DNA of 48,860 nucleotides from an uncultured Collinsella sp. (GTDB lineage Bacteria > Actinomycetota > Coriobacteriia > Coriobacteriales > Coriobacteriaceae): positions 1-48,860 of the forward strand of contig CATZIG010000001.1 in assembly GCA_958419975.1 (NCBI GenBank), given 5' to 3'. How positions within the stretch are numbered: the first letter of the stretch is position 1; the number at the start of each line of letters is the position of its first letter. A model generated the notes under the pieces. The model was given only the letters and a program-made list of their open reading frames with translations, was not told where the DNA came from and searched no databases. Of the stretch, positions 32,964 to 43,477 are shown piece after piece. The translations under genes were made by a program, and so were the position numbers.

Positions 32964-33409
32964 TCGGCATCTCTCCTTTCTTGATTGCGGTCGATAATTT
33001 CGTTGGCACGTCTAAGAAGACGCACCATCTCTTGGGTATCTGTTTCGCCGAGCTGCTCGAGGAAAGCCGCGGTGCGGTCCTCGAATTCCCGGCGTTTGAT
33101 TTCGAGATCCTGGAATCCCTTGTCGGTCACTATGACGTGTACGCGACGACGGTCAGTCTTTGAGTGCTCGCGCTCGACCCAGCCCTTGGCTTCGAGAGCG
33201 CGTAGGATATTGGCGATGCGGGCACTCGAGACCCAGGCGCGATCAGCGAGTTCGCTCGGCGTGAGCGAACCGCCGGCGAGTATGAGGGCGCGCATGACAG
33301 CCATTTCGCCGCCGAGAGCTTTGTCCGCAAAGCGCGAAATGCGCTGATGCATGCTGCCGAACTCGGTAAGGAGCTGACGCCCAAGTTCACGGAAATCGGT
33401 ATCTTCCAC
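32960..33409 (-). CDS. MarR-family transcriptional regulator
   Basis: A 149-residue winged-helix regulator. The DNA-binding segment is LTPSELADRAWVSSARIANI with wing sequence HSKTDRRRVHVIVTDKG. First gene of the exporter operon, overlapping the next by 4 nt, so it probably represses its own operon and responds to an exported compound. The start is GTG at 33409 after AGGGG at 7 nt. The start codon lies inside the inverted repeat at 33401-33449. Confidence 0.9.
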   Translation of the reverse strand: MEDTDFRELGRQLLTEFGSMHQRISRFADKALGGEMAVMRALILAGGSLTPSELADRAWVSSARIANILRALEAKGWVEREHSKTDRRRVHVIVTDKGFQDLEIKRREFEDRTAAFLEQLGETDTQEMVRLLRRANEIIDRNQERRDAE

Positions 33410-33449
33410 CGAAAACCCCTAACACTAGAAACTATTTTCGGTGAAAGAT
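33401..33449. promoter_or_regulatory. Operator-like inverted repeat at the marR start
   Basis: ATCTTCCACCGAAAA (33401-33415) and TTTTCGGTGAAAGAT (33435-33449) are 15-bp arms with one mismatch, 19 nt apart; one arm covers the GTG start. Likely MarR binding region, or a leader hairpin. Confidence 0.6.
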
Positions 33450-33486
33450 GATACCCTTGCACGCGCACCCTATGCGGTAGATTTTG

Positions 33487-33605
33487 GGACATGTCTAGAA
33501 AACTACCTTTAGGCGACCTCCGTACACCGTCGGTGCCAGCAAAGTTAGGGGCAGATCGTTAGACATGTCCTAAAGCCTACTCAGAGGCACTTTACCCTGG
33601 TAAAG
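33487..33605. other. Inverted repeats in the gap before pflB
   Basis: GGACATGTCTA (33487-33497) and TAGACATGTCC (33560-33570) are perfect 11-bp arms, and each contains the palindrome GACATGTC. CTTTACC-CT-GGTAAAG follows at 33590-33605. No gene is seen in the 549-bp gap 33410-33958. Confidence 0.45.
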
Positions 33606-33719
33606 CTGGCATAACAGCTAGGGTGAACGTCGTACAAAGGCAAGGAAAAAACCAAACAAATCGGTGAACGGTAGTTGTTTGCGCTCGCATTTCCTGCAGG
33701 TTTGTAAAAAAAGCCCTTA

Positions 33720-33745
33720 TGTTATAAAAAAAGGAACATATAACA
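33720..33745 (+). promoter_or_regulatory. Palindrome in the pflB leader
   Basis: TGTTATA (33720-33726) and TATAACA (33739-33745) flank a 12-nt spacer in an AT-rich stretch about 215 nt before pflB, and GCTATGTTATCC repeats a half downstream. It could be a redox- or oxygen-regulator site; it matches neither an FNR nor a Rex consensus well. Confidence 0.4.
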
Positions 33746-33958
33746 GCACTGATGAAGGGGGTGGCTATGTTATCCTTCTCAAACGGGTGAAATCTTGGGT
33801 TTTGGGTTGCAGTTCCAAGGTGGACAAACGTTTTTCCCTGTACCAACGTGTGGTGAAGAACGGAAGAAGCCGGTAGTGCAAGCCGAAAATTCAAGAATTC
33901 AATAAGCAGCGGTGTGAGAGAGCGCCGCATTACACGTAACTAGGAGCGTGGTTACACA

Positions 33959-36010
<2,052 letters not shown>

Positions 36011-36011
36011 C

Positions 36012-36072
36012 TATTGTTAGTGCTATACTAACAATAACGATTACTGATTAGTGCGCCGGTTTCGGCCGGCGC
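36012..36072 (+). promoter_or_regulatory. Two hairpins between the PFL core and glycyl-radical genes
   Basis: TATTGTTAGT (36012-36021) and ACTAACAATA (36027-36036) form a perfect 10-bp stem directly after the stop; GCGCCGG (36053-36059) and CCGGCGC (36066-36072) form a second. Neither is followed by a T-run. They probably set mRNA stability or the expression ratio of the two PFL parts. Confidence 0.65.
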
Positions 36073-36095
36073 CTATTAATCGAAGGAGACACATT

Positions 36096-36347
36096 ATGAA
36101 GGTTTCTGAAGTTTCCGAGACCCAGGCCGATAACCTGGTCCACATGCTCGACGCTTACGCCGAGAAGGGTGGCCACCACCTGAACATCAACGTCTTCAAC
36201 CGTGAGACGCTGCTCGACGCTCAGGCTCACCCCGAGAAGTATCCGCAGCTGACCATCCGCGTTTCCGGCTATGCCGTGAACTTCCACACGCTCACCAAGG
36301 AGCAGCAGGACGAGGTCATTGCGCGTACCTTCCACGACAAGTTCTAA
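36096..36347 (+). CDS. grcA: Autonomous glycyl-radical domain protein, PFL C-terminal part
   Basis: An 83-residue protein matching the C-terminal domain of pyruvate formate-lyase and YfiD/GrcA. HHLNINVFNRETLLDA, PEKYPQLTIRVSGYAVNF with radical glycine G58, and TKEQQDEVIARTF are all present. It is shorter than E. coli GrcA (127 residues) because it has almost no N-terminal extension, and it begins about where the core encoded upstream ends, with essentially no overlap. In E. coli, GrcA is a spare part for oxygen-damaged PFL; here it appears to be the only radical domain for the adjacent core. AAGGAG 6-7 nt before the ATG marks independent translation. PflA at 43574 would install the radical. 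Confidence 0.94.
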   Translation: MKVSEVSETQADNLVHMLDAYAEKGGHHLNINVFNRETLLDAQAHPEKYPQLTIRVSGYAVNFHTLTKEQQDEVIARTFHDKF

Positions 36348-36374
36348 AGGGTTCAACTCCTGTAGGATTACTGG

Positions 36375-36497
36375 GGCCGGTTTTGGGTTATTTCCCAAAA
36401 CGTCCTCGGACATGCAAAGAGGCTCCGCTGCGCGCGTTGCGCGGCGGAGCCTCTTTGCGTCCTGCGGGATGTTTTGGAAAATAACCCAAAACCGGCC
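36375..36497 (+). repeat. Nested palindromic 3' element E2
   Basis: 27-bp outer arms with one mismatch (36375-36401 and 36471-36497) enclose GTCCTCGGACATGC and GTCCTGCGGGAT around an inner stem GCAAAGAGGCTCCGC (36414-36428) / GCGGAGCCTCTTTGC (36444-36458). It begins 28 nt after grcA. Same layout and motifs as E1, with different arms. Confidence 0.8.
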
Positions 36498-36614
36498 ATG
36501 TGGGGTCCTTTGGAGTCACCCTTTAGGCGGAACTCTCCTAATTATTTGGATGAGTCGTTTACTTACTTGTGCTGTTACCGTCTTCCCGCTGTTGTTGGGG
36601 TATGCTTTGTTCGT

Positions 36615-36631
36615 ATGTAAACGTATGACAT
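36615..36631 (+). promoter_or_regulatory. ScrR-type operator at its own gene
   Basis: ATGTAAACGTATGACAT matches the TGTCAnnCGTTTnCA pattern of the sites at 37717-37796 and lies just before the regulator start, suggesting autorepression. Confidence 0.6.
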
Positions 36632-36650
36632 GTTGATGGGGGAGGTTGCT

Positions 36651-37661
36651 ATGGCTCGCGAGGGCGCTCGTTCTAAGGATTCAGCTAAGCCTGGCATCAA
36701 GGAAGTTGCAGCGGTGGCGGGGGTTTCGCCTACTACGGTATCTCGCGTGCTTAATAATCGCGGCTATATTAGCCAAGAGACCCGCGATAAGGTCCATGCC
36801 GCGATGAAACGCATCAACTATACGCCCAACGATATCGCCCGTGCCATGCTCAACGGTCGCCTGAATCTAATAGGTATGATCGTCCCCTATGTCAGCAGCC
36901 CGTTTCATGCACAAGCGGTTCAAGCCGTTGAGCGTACCCTGGCCGAAAACGGTTTTAAGATGCTGCTGTGCAATAGTGCCAATCGACCTGATCTTGAGCG
37001 TTCTTATATCGATATGCTTCGGCGCAATATGGTTGATGGCGTCATTGTCAACTCGCTTAATATCGGTGCCGAGGCGTATGCCGAGATGGGTTTGAGTCTG
37101 GTTGGTATCGACTGCGACCTTGGCGAGGCCTCTGTTCAGATTGCGAGCGACAGCTATAGTATCGGCGAACTTGCCACGCGTCGCCTGATCGATGACGGGT
37201 GTTCGCGCATCCTGTGCCTGCGCAGCAATAGCCGCATGCGCATGCCTGCCAATAAGCGTACCGATGCCTACCTCGATGTTGTTGAGCAGGCCGGTTTGCC
37301 CGCGCTTGTCCGTGAGGTCGAGTTCGTTAAGCCCGACGACGAAAAGAGCGCGGTCGTTGCGAAGATCCTCGATGAGAACCCCGATATTGACGGCATCTTT
37401 GCGGGAGACGACACGATGGCGGCTATCTGTCTTAACGTGATGAAGCAGCTCGGCTTGAGCGCTCCGGGCGATATTAAGGTCGTGGGCGCGGATGGTGCCC
37501 GCCGCACTATGACGTTTATGCCTGACTTAACAACCGTACGCCAAGATATCGATCGCATCGGAGAGCTCGCGGCGCAATCCATCATTGCTCTTATTAACGG
37601 CGAAAAGCCCGAATCGAATATCAAGCTCCCCGTTGAACTCATTGAGGGTAAAACCGCGTAG
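36651..37661 (+). CDS. LacI-family regulator of sucrose/fructan genes, ScrR-like
   Basis: A 336-residue LacI/GalR protein: helix-turn-helix IKEVAAVAGVSPTTVSRVLNN, hinge PNDIARAMLNGR, and a sugar-binding domain with GIFAGDDTMA. It is only distantly related to the three lac/gal paralogs. It is followed in the same direction by a GH32 gene, a PTS EIIBC gene and scrB, with matching operators before itself and before the GH32 gene. ATG 36651 is chosen because GGGGGAGG lies about 6 nt upstream; ATG 36630 has no signal. The inducer is probably a sucrose- or fructose-derived phosphate. Confidence 0.9.
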   Translation: MAREGARSKDSAKPGIKEVAAVAGVSPTTVSRVLNNRGYISQETRDKVHAAMKRINYTPNDIARAMLNGRLNLIGMIVPYVSSPFHAQAVQAVERTLAENGFKMLLCNSANRPDLERSYIDMLRRNMVDGVIVNSLNIGAEAYAEMGLSLVGIDCDLGEASVQIASDSYSIGELATRRLIDDGCSRILCLRSNSRMRMPANKRTDAYLDVVEQAGLPALVREVEFVKPDDEKSAVVAKILDENPDIDGIFAGDDTMAAICLNVMKQLGLSAPGDIKVVGADGARRTMTFMPDLTTVRQDIDRIGELAAQSIIALINGEKPESNIKLPVELIEGKTA

Positions 37662-37716
37662 TTCATCCCGTGCCAAAAGAATTCCTCAAACACCTCTGAT
37701 GACCGTTCGCCGGCAT

Positions 37717-37796
37717 ATGTCAACCGTTTGCCGACGACTGGAACTGCGAAAAGACGTATTGGTGTGAAAACGTTTGACATATGAAAACGATTGACA
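37717..37796 (+). promoter_or_regulatory. Operator cluster before the GH32 gene
   Basis: Three related sites: TATGTCAACCGTTTGCC (37717-37732), TGAAAACGTTTGACA (37765-37779) and TGAAAACGATTGACA (starting about 37782), the last two in direct tandem about 17 bp apart. They share TGTCAAnCGTTTTCA read on either strand. Control by the ScrR-like protein at 36651 is inferred. Confidence 0.65.
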
Positions 37797-37845
37797 TATC
37801 TTGCAGTTGTACCGAGTTAGTATCTCGTGAGAAAGGAAGTCTCGG

Positions 37846-39228
37846 ATGCACAAGGTGTATTACCAGCCTGAGGGAATTTGGGTAGGCGACATCATGCCGT
37901 ACGGCGAGGACGGCACGTTCTATCTCTATCATCAGCGTGACACGCGAAACCCCGGACCTTTCGGAGAGCCGTTTGGCTGGGCACTCGCGACAACCAAGGA
38001 CTTCGTCAATTACAAAGACTTTGGCGAGAGCCTTGAGCGTGGCGGCGACGAGGAAGTCGACCAGTATGTTTATGCCGGCACGGGGTTTAAGGTGGGCGAC
38101 AAGTACCATGCGCTCTACACTGGTTGCAATCGCGATAAGGTCAAGGCACGCTTGATGAAGCAGGTTCTTCTTCACGCAACGAGTGACGACGCCGTCAAGT
38201 GGGAGAAGAACATCGCCGAGACGCTGCTTCCGCCCCAGGAGGGTTACGATGACCGCAACTGGCGCGATCCCTTTGTGCTTTGGGATGAGGAGAACGAAGA
38301 GTACATGCTCATCCTCGGCACGCGTGTGGGCGAGGACAAGCGTCTGATGACCGGTCGTCTGGTCAAGTTCACCTCCAAGGACCTGGATACCTGGGAGTTC
38401 CAGGGCGACTGGTGGAATCCGGGCCTGTACACCATGTTCGAGATGCCTGATCTCTTTAAGATGGGCGACTGGTGGTATCTGGTGTTCTCCGAGTACAGTG
38501 ATGGCAACAAGACCCGTTACCGCATGTCTCGCTCTATCAACGGTCCTTGGATCACTCCTGCGGACGATTCCTTCGATGGCCGCGCGTACTATGCCGCGCG
38601 TACCGCATTTGACGGCGAGCGCCGCGTTCTCTTTGGTTGGGTTCCTACGCGTGACGAGGGCGGCGACCCCAGCTCTTACCTGTGGGGTGGCACCTTTATG
38701 CCCCTCGAGATCGTTCAGCGTGCCGACGGAACGCTCGGCACCAAGCTTCCTGATAGCATGCTTGGCGCCTTTGGCGAGGCTAAGGCAGTCGAGGCCTTTG
38801 AGCTCTCCTGCGAGTCGGGCAAGGTCGAGCAGGTGCTCGCCGCGGATGCCGGTTCCACCTATATGCTCGATGCCGACATCGAGCTCGCCGGTGACGCTGC
38901 CGGCTTCTCGGTGAAGCTTGCCGAGGACGCCGAGTCCGGTCTTGCCTATGAGTTCCGCGCCAACCTGCGTGAGGGCAAGCTCGAGTTTACGGCGGCCCCC
39001 CAGTATCCGTGGTTCCAGGTCAACAACATGGGCCTCGAGCGTCCGTTGTTCTTTAAGGGCGAGGGCACTCATCATGTGCGCCTGGTCGTCGACGACGACA
39101 TCGCGACCATCTTTGTCGATGATGTTGCGCTTAACGCTCGATTCTGCAATAAGCAGGGCCAGGGTGTGGCGCTGACGGTCACCGACGGTACGCTTAAGTG
39201 CGCAAATGCAACGATCGCGTCTCTGTAA
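37846..39228 (+). CDS. GH32 glycoside hydrolase of atypical subtype
   Basis: A 460-residue GH32-type protein: a five-bladed propeller (about 1-310) and a beta-sandwich (about 320-460). The usual WMNDPNG nucleophile motif is replaced by IWVGDIMPYG (nucleophile D15). The NWRDP (D141) and FEMPD (E199) motifs for the transition-state Asp and the acid/base Glu are present, so catalysis is likely intact. No signal peptide is seen, so it is cytoplasmic. Members with this motif are annotated as beta-fructofuranosidases, but specificity is not clear; a phosphorylated fructo-oligosaccharide or difructose is plausible because a PTS and scrB follow. GAAAGGAAG precedes the ATG. Confidence 0.88.
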   Translation: MHKVYYQPEGIWVGDIMPYGEDGTFYLYHQRDTRNPGPFGEPFGWALATTKDFVNYKDFGESLERGGDEEVDQYVYAGTGFKVGDKYHALYTGCNRDKVKARLMKQVLLHATSDDAVKWEKNIAETLLPPQEGYDDRNWRDPFVLWDEENEEYMLILGTRVGEDKRLMTGRLVKFTSKDLDTWEFQGDWWNPGLYTMFEMPDLFKMGDWWYLVFSEYSDGNKTRYRMSRSINGPWITPADDSFDGRAYYAARTAFDGERRVLFGWVPTRDEGGDPSSYLWGGTFMPLEIVQRADGTLGTKLPDSMLGAFGEAKAVEAFELSCESGKVEQVLAADAGSTYMLDADIELAGDAAGFSVKLAEDAESGLAYEFRANLREGKLEFTAAPQYPWFQVNNMGLERPLFFKGEGTHHVRLVVDDDIATIFVDDVALNARFCNKQGQGVALTVTDGTLKCANATIASL

Positions 39229-39273
39229 TGGCATCAAAACGTCTTATGCTTTCGTAAAGGAATGGAGAGGAAC

Positions 39274-40725
39274 ATGGACTACAAAGTAGTGTCTCAGCAA
39301 GTCGTCGATAACGTCGGCGGTCTGGAGAACATCGAGGGCGCCACGCATTGCGTTACGCGTCTGCGTCTGGTGCTCAAGGATACGAGCAAGTACAACAAGG
39401 CCGAGCTCGAGAACATCGATGGCGTCAAGGGCGTGCTGTACAACAGCGGCCAGCTCATGATCATCTTCGGTACCGGTACCGTCAACAAGGTTTACGATGA
39501 GTTTATGGCTCTGACGGGCGTTAAGGAGATCAGCGCTTCCGAGGTCAAGGGCGCCGAGGCGGACAAGAAGGGCAAGTTCTTCTCGGTCCTCAAGGTATTC
39601 TCGGACATCTTTATCCCCATCATTCCCGCTTTCGTCGGCGCTGCTATCATCATCGGCCTTAAGTCGCTGATCGTTGCCAACGGCCTCTTTGGCATGGAGG
39701 GCAGCCTCGCCGATCACAGCGAGTTCCTCAAGAACCTCGCAAGCTTCTTTGCCATTATCGCCACCACCTTCGACTACCTACCTGTCCTGGTTATGTACAG
39801 CGCGATCAAGCGTTTTGGCGGTAACCCGATCCTGGGCATCCTCGTCGGTATCGTCATGGTTCACCCGAGCCTTATGAACCGTAACACGTTCGTTATGGAC
39901 CCGACGGGTGCTGAGTACTGGAACTTCGGTCCGCTCTCCATTCCCATGGTTGCTTTCCAGGGCGGCGTGTTCCCTGCAATCCTGACTGCCTGGTTTATGG
40001 CCAAGGTCGAGAAGATTGCCCAGAAGTACATCCCCGAGGTCGTTTCGTTCGTCTTTGTCCCGACCGTTACCCTGATTCTTGCTAACGTCGCCCTGTTCAC
40101 CGTGTTCGGCCCGCTCGGCAACCTGATCGGCGACGTCCTCGCCGGCGTAATCGATATCCTGTACAACAGGATGGGCGTCTTCGGTGCCTTTGTCTTTGCC
40201 GCATTCCTGCAGCCGCTCGTCGTTACCGGTACGCATCAGTTCATCCAGGGTATCGAGGCAAACCTCGTCGCCACGACTGGCTTCAACTACATCCAGGCCA
40301 TCTGGTCGGTTTCCATCATCGCCCAGGGCGGCGGCGCCATCGGCATGTACCTCATTCACAAGAAGCATTCCAAAGAGCGCAACATCTGCATGTCGTCCTT
40401 TATCCCGACGCTGGTCGGTATCTCCGAGCCCGCAATCTTTGCTGCAAACATGCGCTACTCGATCATCCCGTTCATCTGCGCTTGCATCGGTGCAGGCTGC
40501 GGCGGTGCCTTCGTGAAGCTCTTTGAGGTGCGCGCCATCGGTCAGGGTCTGACCGGCGTGCTTGGCCTGCTCATCGTCACGCCCGAGACGCTCGTGTGGT
40601 ATGTGGCTGGCAATCTCATCGCCTTTATCGTGCCGATCGTCTTGATCTTTGCCTACAACAAGGCAAAGGGCGTGCCGACCACTGATGAAGAGGGCGCTGG
40701 TGCTGGCTTTGATGTCAGCTTCTAG
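39274..40725 (+). CDS. PTS EIIBC component, sucrose/beta-glucoside family
   Basis: A 483-residue PTS permease. The N-terminal EIIB domain has the phosphocysteine C26 in THCVTRLRL, and is followed by a linker and an EIIC domain from about residue 100 (SDIFIPIIPAFVGAAIIIG, GGNPILGILVGIVMVHPSLM, TGTHQFIQGIEANL, GISEPAIFAANM). No EIIA domain is fused and none is adjacent, so a glucose-type EIIA from elsewhere must serve. Sucrose is likely because scrB follows. ATG 39274 after GGAGAGG is preferred over ATG 39262. Confidence 0.92.
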   Translation: MDYKVVSQQVVDNVGGLENIEGATHCVTRLRLVLKDTSKYNKAELENIDGVKGVLYNSGQLMIIFGTGTVNKVYDEFMALTGVKEISASEVKGAEADKKGKFFSVLKVFSDIFIPIIPAFVGAAIIIGLKSLIVANGLFGMEGSLADHSEFLKNLASFFAIIATTFDYLPVLVMYSAIKRFGGNPILGILVGIVMVHPSLMNRNTFVMDPTGAEYWNFGPLSIPMVAFQGGVFPAILTAWFMAKVEKIAQKYIPEVVSFVFVPTVTLILANVALFTVFGPLGNLIGDVLAGVIDILYNRMGVFGAFVFAAFLQPLVVTGTHQFIQGIEANLVATTGFNYIQAIWSVSIIAQGGGAIGMYLIHKKHSKERNICMSSFIPTLVGISEPAIFAANMRYSIIPFICACIGAGCGGAFVKLFEVRAIGQGLTGVLGLLIVTPETLVWYVAGNLIAFIVPIVLIFAYNKAKGVPTTDEEGAGAGFDVSF

Positions 40726-40761
40726 TTGAGCCGTTCAGCGTAATCTGAGGATAAGTCCATT

Positions 40762-40805
40762 TGGGGAAGGGCGTTCGACTCGTGTGAGTCGAGCGTCCTT
40801 CCCCA
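40762..40805 (+). promoter_or_regulatory. Strong intercistronic hairpin before scrB
   Basis: TGGGGAAGG-G-CG-T-TCGACTC pairs with GAGTCGA-G-CG-T-CCTTCCCCA over loop GTGT. No T-run follows. It fills half of the 101-nt gap between the PTS gene and scrB, whose Shine-Dalgarno is weak, so it may reduce read-through or stabilise the upstream mRNA. Confidence 0.6.
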
Positions 40806-40826
40806 TAGACGAGAAAGTCAACGGCG

Positions 40827-42269
40827 ATGTTTAATCAAAAAAATAAGGTGACACGCGCGGACTATGAGCAGTGGCGTGCCGGACAGGATGAGACGGCGGG
40901 TCGCATCGCGTCCGACCCCGATAGGCTCCTGTTCCATGTGGAGCCTGAGCTTGGCTGGCTCAACGACCCCAACGGTTTGGTGCAGATCGGTGATACGTAT
41001 CACATCTATCACCAATACGATCCATTCGATGCTGCGCATGGCGGTCCAGTGCTTTGGAATCATCTGACAACAAAGGATTTTGTGACGTACGAGAATCGCG
41101 GCCCTGTGCTGTTCCCCGATTCCGATTTGGATTCGAGCGGAGCGTATTCTGGTTCTGCCTTTGTACACGACGACAAGATTCACTACTTCTATACCGGCAA
41201 CGTCAAGCATTTTGACCGCGATGATTACGACTACGTGTTGACGGGCCGTGAGCAAAACCAGATTCATGTGGTTGCCGAGAACCCCGACGAATTGGGCGAG
41301 AAGCGCATAGCTGTTGGGCCGGTCGATTACCCCGACGATATCGGTACGCACGTGCGTGATCCCAAAATCCTTGAACACGATGGTATCTACTACATGGTTC
41401 TGGGCGCTCGTACGAAAGACGACCGCGGCTGCGTGCTTGTCTATACCTCGAGCGATCTAGAGGACTGGAGCTATGCGACGCGCATTGAGTTGGGCGAGAA
41501 GTTTGGCTTTATGTGGGAGTGCCCCGACCTGTTTGAGCTCGATGGTGAGCTTATTCTCGTTTGCTGTCCGCAGGGTGTGTCCGCCGATGGATGGCGTTAC
41601 CGCAATCCGCACCAGTGCGTGTGGTTTCCCATCGAGGCCGATTGGGAGGCGCCGAGTTTTAAGATCGCCGGGCAGGGCATGCCCCCGATGGTCGATGCCG
41701 GCTTTGATTTCTACGCACCGCAGTCTTTTGAGGATGCTGCGGGTCGGCGTTTGATGATCGGGTGGTCGGGTTGCCCCGATGCGACGGCAAAAAGCCCGAC
41801 GGTGGCACGCGGGTGGCAGTGCGCGTTGACGGTGCCGCGAGAGCTGAGCATACGCGATGGTAAGCTCTGTCAGCAGCCGGTGCACGAGATTGAGAGGATG
41901 CGCGGCGACTGCGTTTGCGCGACAGGCGGTGAAACCGTTGAGGAGCCGGGCCGCCTGTTTGATCTTGTGGTTTCCTGTGAGGGCGCCCAGGTGATCGAGC
42001 TCGAAATCCGCAAGGGTGTCTTTGTGCGCTATGCAGACGGGATGCTTACCCTCGACATGGGTGACGAAGGCTATGGGCGCGACCAGAGGTCGATCGAGCT
42101 CAGCGAGCTTCGCGACCTGCGCGTGCTTTCGGACACTACGATGGTCGAGATTTTTGCAAATGGCGGCGAGGCAGCACTTACGAGCCGGACCTATTCGCCG
42201 GCGGTTCCGGCGATGGAGCTGCACGCCGAGGGTGCGGTATCGATGAATTTCTACCGCCTCGTGCATTAA
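40827..42269 (+). CDS. scrB: Sucrose-6-phosphate hydrolase, GH32
   Basis: A 480-residue classical GH32 invertase hydrolysing sucrose-6-phosphate to glucose-6-phosphate and fructose. All three catalytic motifs are present: WLNDPNG (D47), HVRDPK (D178) and MWECPDLF (E231). There is no signal peptide. It follows the PTS EIIBC gene, completing uptake and cleavage. The Shine-Dalgarno is weak (GAGAAAG about 12 nt upstream), and a strong hairpin lies just before it, which may lower its translation. Confidence 0.92.
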   Translation: MFNQKNKVTRADYEQWRAGQDETAGRIASDPDRLLFHVEPELGWLNDPNGLVQIGDTYHIYHQYDPFDAAHGGPVLWNHLTTKDFVTYENRGPVLFPDSDLDSSGAYSGSAFVHDDKIHYFYTGNVKHFDRDDYDYVLTGREQNQIHVVAENPDELGEKRIAVGPVDYPDDIGTHVRDPKILEHDGIYYMVLGARTKDDRGCVLVYTSSDLEDWSYATRIELGEKFGFMWECPDLFELDGELILVCCPQGVSADGWRYRNPHQCVWFPIEADWEAPSFKIAGQGMPPMVDAGFDFYAPQSFEDAAGRRLMIGWSGCPDATAKSPTVARGWQCALTVPRELSIRDGKLCQQPVHEIERMRGDCVCATGGETVEEPGRLFDLVVSCEGAQVIELEIRKGVFVRYADGMLTLDMGDEGYGRDQRSIELSELRDLRVLSDTTMVEIFANGGEAALTSRTYSPAVPAMELHAEGAVSMNFYRLVH

Positions 42270-42544
42270 CCGTGCATGGAGTACGATTGGACTTGCTGGG
42301 CGGAATGTGTCGCAGTTACCGCGGCCAGCTACCGTTTATCGCGTATAGCGACCGTTTGCGGAATAAGTAACACTCCTTAATAAACCGTGTAGAATCTCAG
42401 GATGCACGGAGTTTTCCAGGGAGACGCTGTCCTTTGTTGTGTGCAAGGGGCGGCGTCTCTTTGGCGCTTGGACGCCGTTGTGCAACAGTGCGGCGGCGCG
42501 TGCCATGTATTGAAAAGCCAATGTTGAGATGGGTCGTGATAATA

Positions 42545-43399
42545 ATGGGCAAGTACGTAATCGTGGTCGAGTCTGGGTCGGATGTGACGCCGGAGCTTTG
42601 CGAACGCTACGGCATCGTGCGCGTGCCCATGCATGTCACGATTGGTGACGAGACCGTCGAGGACGGTTCGATCGATCCGCTCGAGATTTACTCGCGCTGC
42701 AACGAGTTTGGCGTAATGCCCAAGACCAGCGGCTGCGCGCCTGCGGATTTTGCTCACGTGTACGACCGTATCCATGCCGAGCAGCCCGATGCGACCATTC
42801 TGCATCTTGCGTACTCCGAAGCCACGACCTGCTCGCATCAATCATCGAAGATCGCCGCCAAGGGGCGCGACTACGTCTACTCCATGGACACGCGCTTTGT
42901 CTCGGTGGGCCAGTCGCTCGTTGTCGTCGAGACTGCCAAATACATCGAGGCTCACCCCGATGCCACCGTCGACGAGATCTTCGCCTTCACGAACTCCGTC
43001 ATGGACCGTGTGCTGCTGGGCTTTGTTCCTACCGACCTAGCCTTCCTTAAGGCAGGCGGTCGCCTGTCCAACGTGGCATTCCTTGGCGCCCATCTGCTCA
43101 AGATTAAGCCCTGCATTGAGGTGACGGGCGGCAAGTTCGTGGCGACCAAGAAGTTCCGCGGCTCTATGCTCAAGTGCGCCCGCGCCTTTATTGACCACAT
43201 GGTTGCGAAGGGCGAGATCGACTACTCGCACATTGGCCTGGCGTATTCGGTAGGCCTTTCCCAGGAGCTGCGCGACGACATGGAAGTCTATGCGCACGAC
43301 CTGGGCTTTAAGGACGTTACCTGGACTCAGGTCGGCGGTGTCATCTCGAGCCATTGCGGGCCGACCGCCTTCGGTGCGGTGCTCACGCTTAAGTCGTAA
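42545..43399 (+). CDS. DegV family fatty-acid-binding protein
   Basis: A 284-residue DegV protein. The family binds a long-chain fatty acid; in fatty acid kinase systems it acts as FakB and presents the acyl chain to FakA. Typical features are the N-terminal VVESGSDVTPELCERYGIVRVPMHV, PKTSGCAPADFAHVYD, and GFVPTDLAFLKAGGRLS with the conserved RLS. The ATG at 42545 fits the family's N-terminus; the frame is open back to 42434 but nothing there looks conserved. It appears monocistronic between the sucrose genes and pflA. Confidence 0.88.
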   Translation: MGKYVIVVESGSDVTPELCERYGIVRVPMHVTIGDETVEDGSIDPLEIYSRCNEFGVMPKTSGCAPADFAHVYDRIHAEQPDATILHLAYSEATTCSHQSSKIAAKGRDYVYSMDTRFVSVGQSLVVVETAKYIEAHPDATVDEIFAFTNSVMDRVLLGFVPTDLAFLKAGGRLSNVAFLGAHLLKIKPCIEVTGGKFVATKKFRGSMLKCARAFIDHMVAKGEIDYSHIGLAYSVGLSQELRDDMEVYAHDLGFKDVTWTQVGGVISSHCGPTAFGAVLTLKS

Positions 43400-43477
43400 A
43401 GGCCTCAGGCGAGCGTTCTTCAGCCTGACATCTCGACGTAGACCCCAACCATGGTGATGGGGGATAGATTAAAACGT

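Noticed and set aside
36349..36370. GGTTCAACTCC after grcA, resembling a tRNA T-loop
   Set aside because: Flanking bases do not form a T-arm stem, and no acceptor, D or anticodon arms fit around it.
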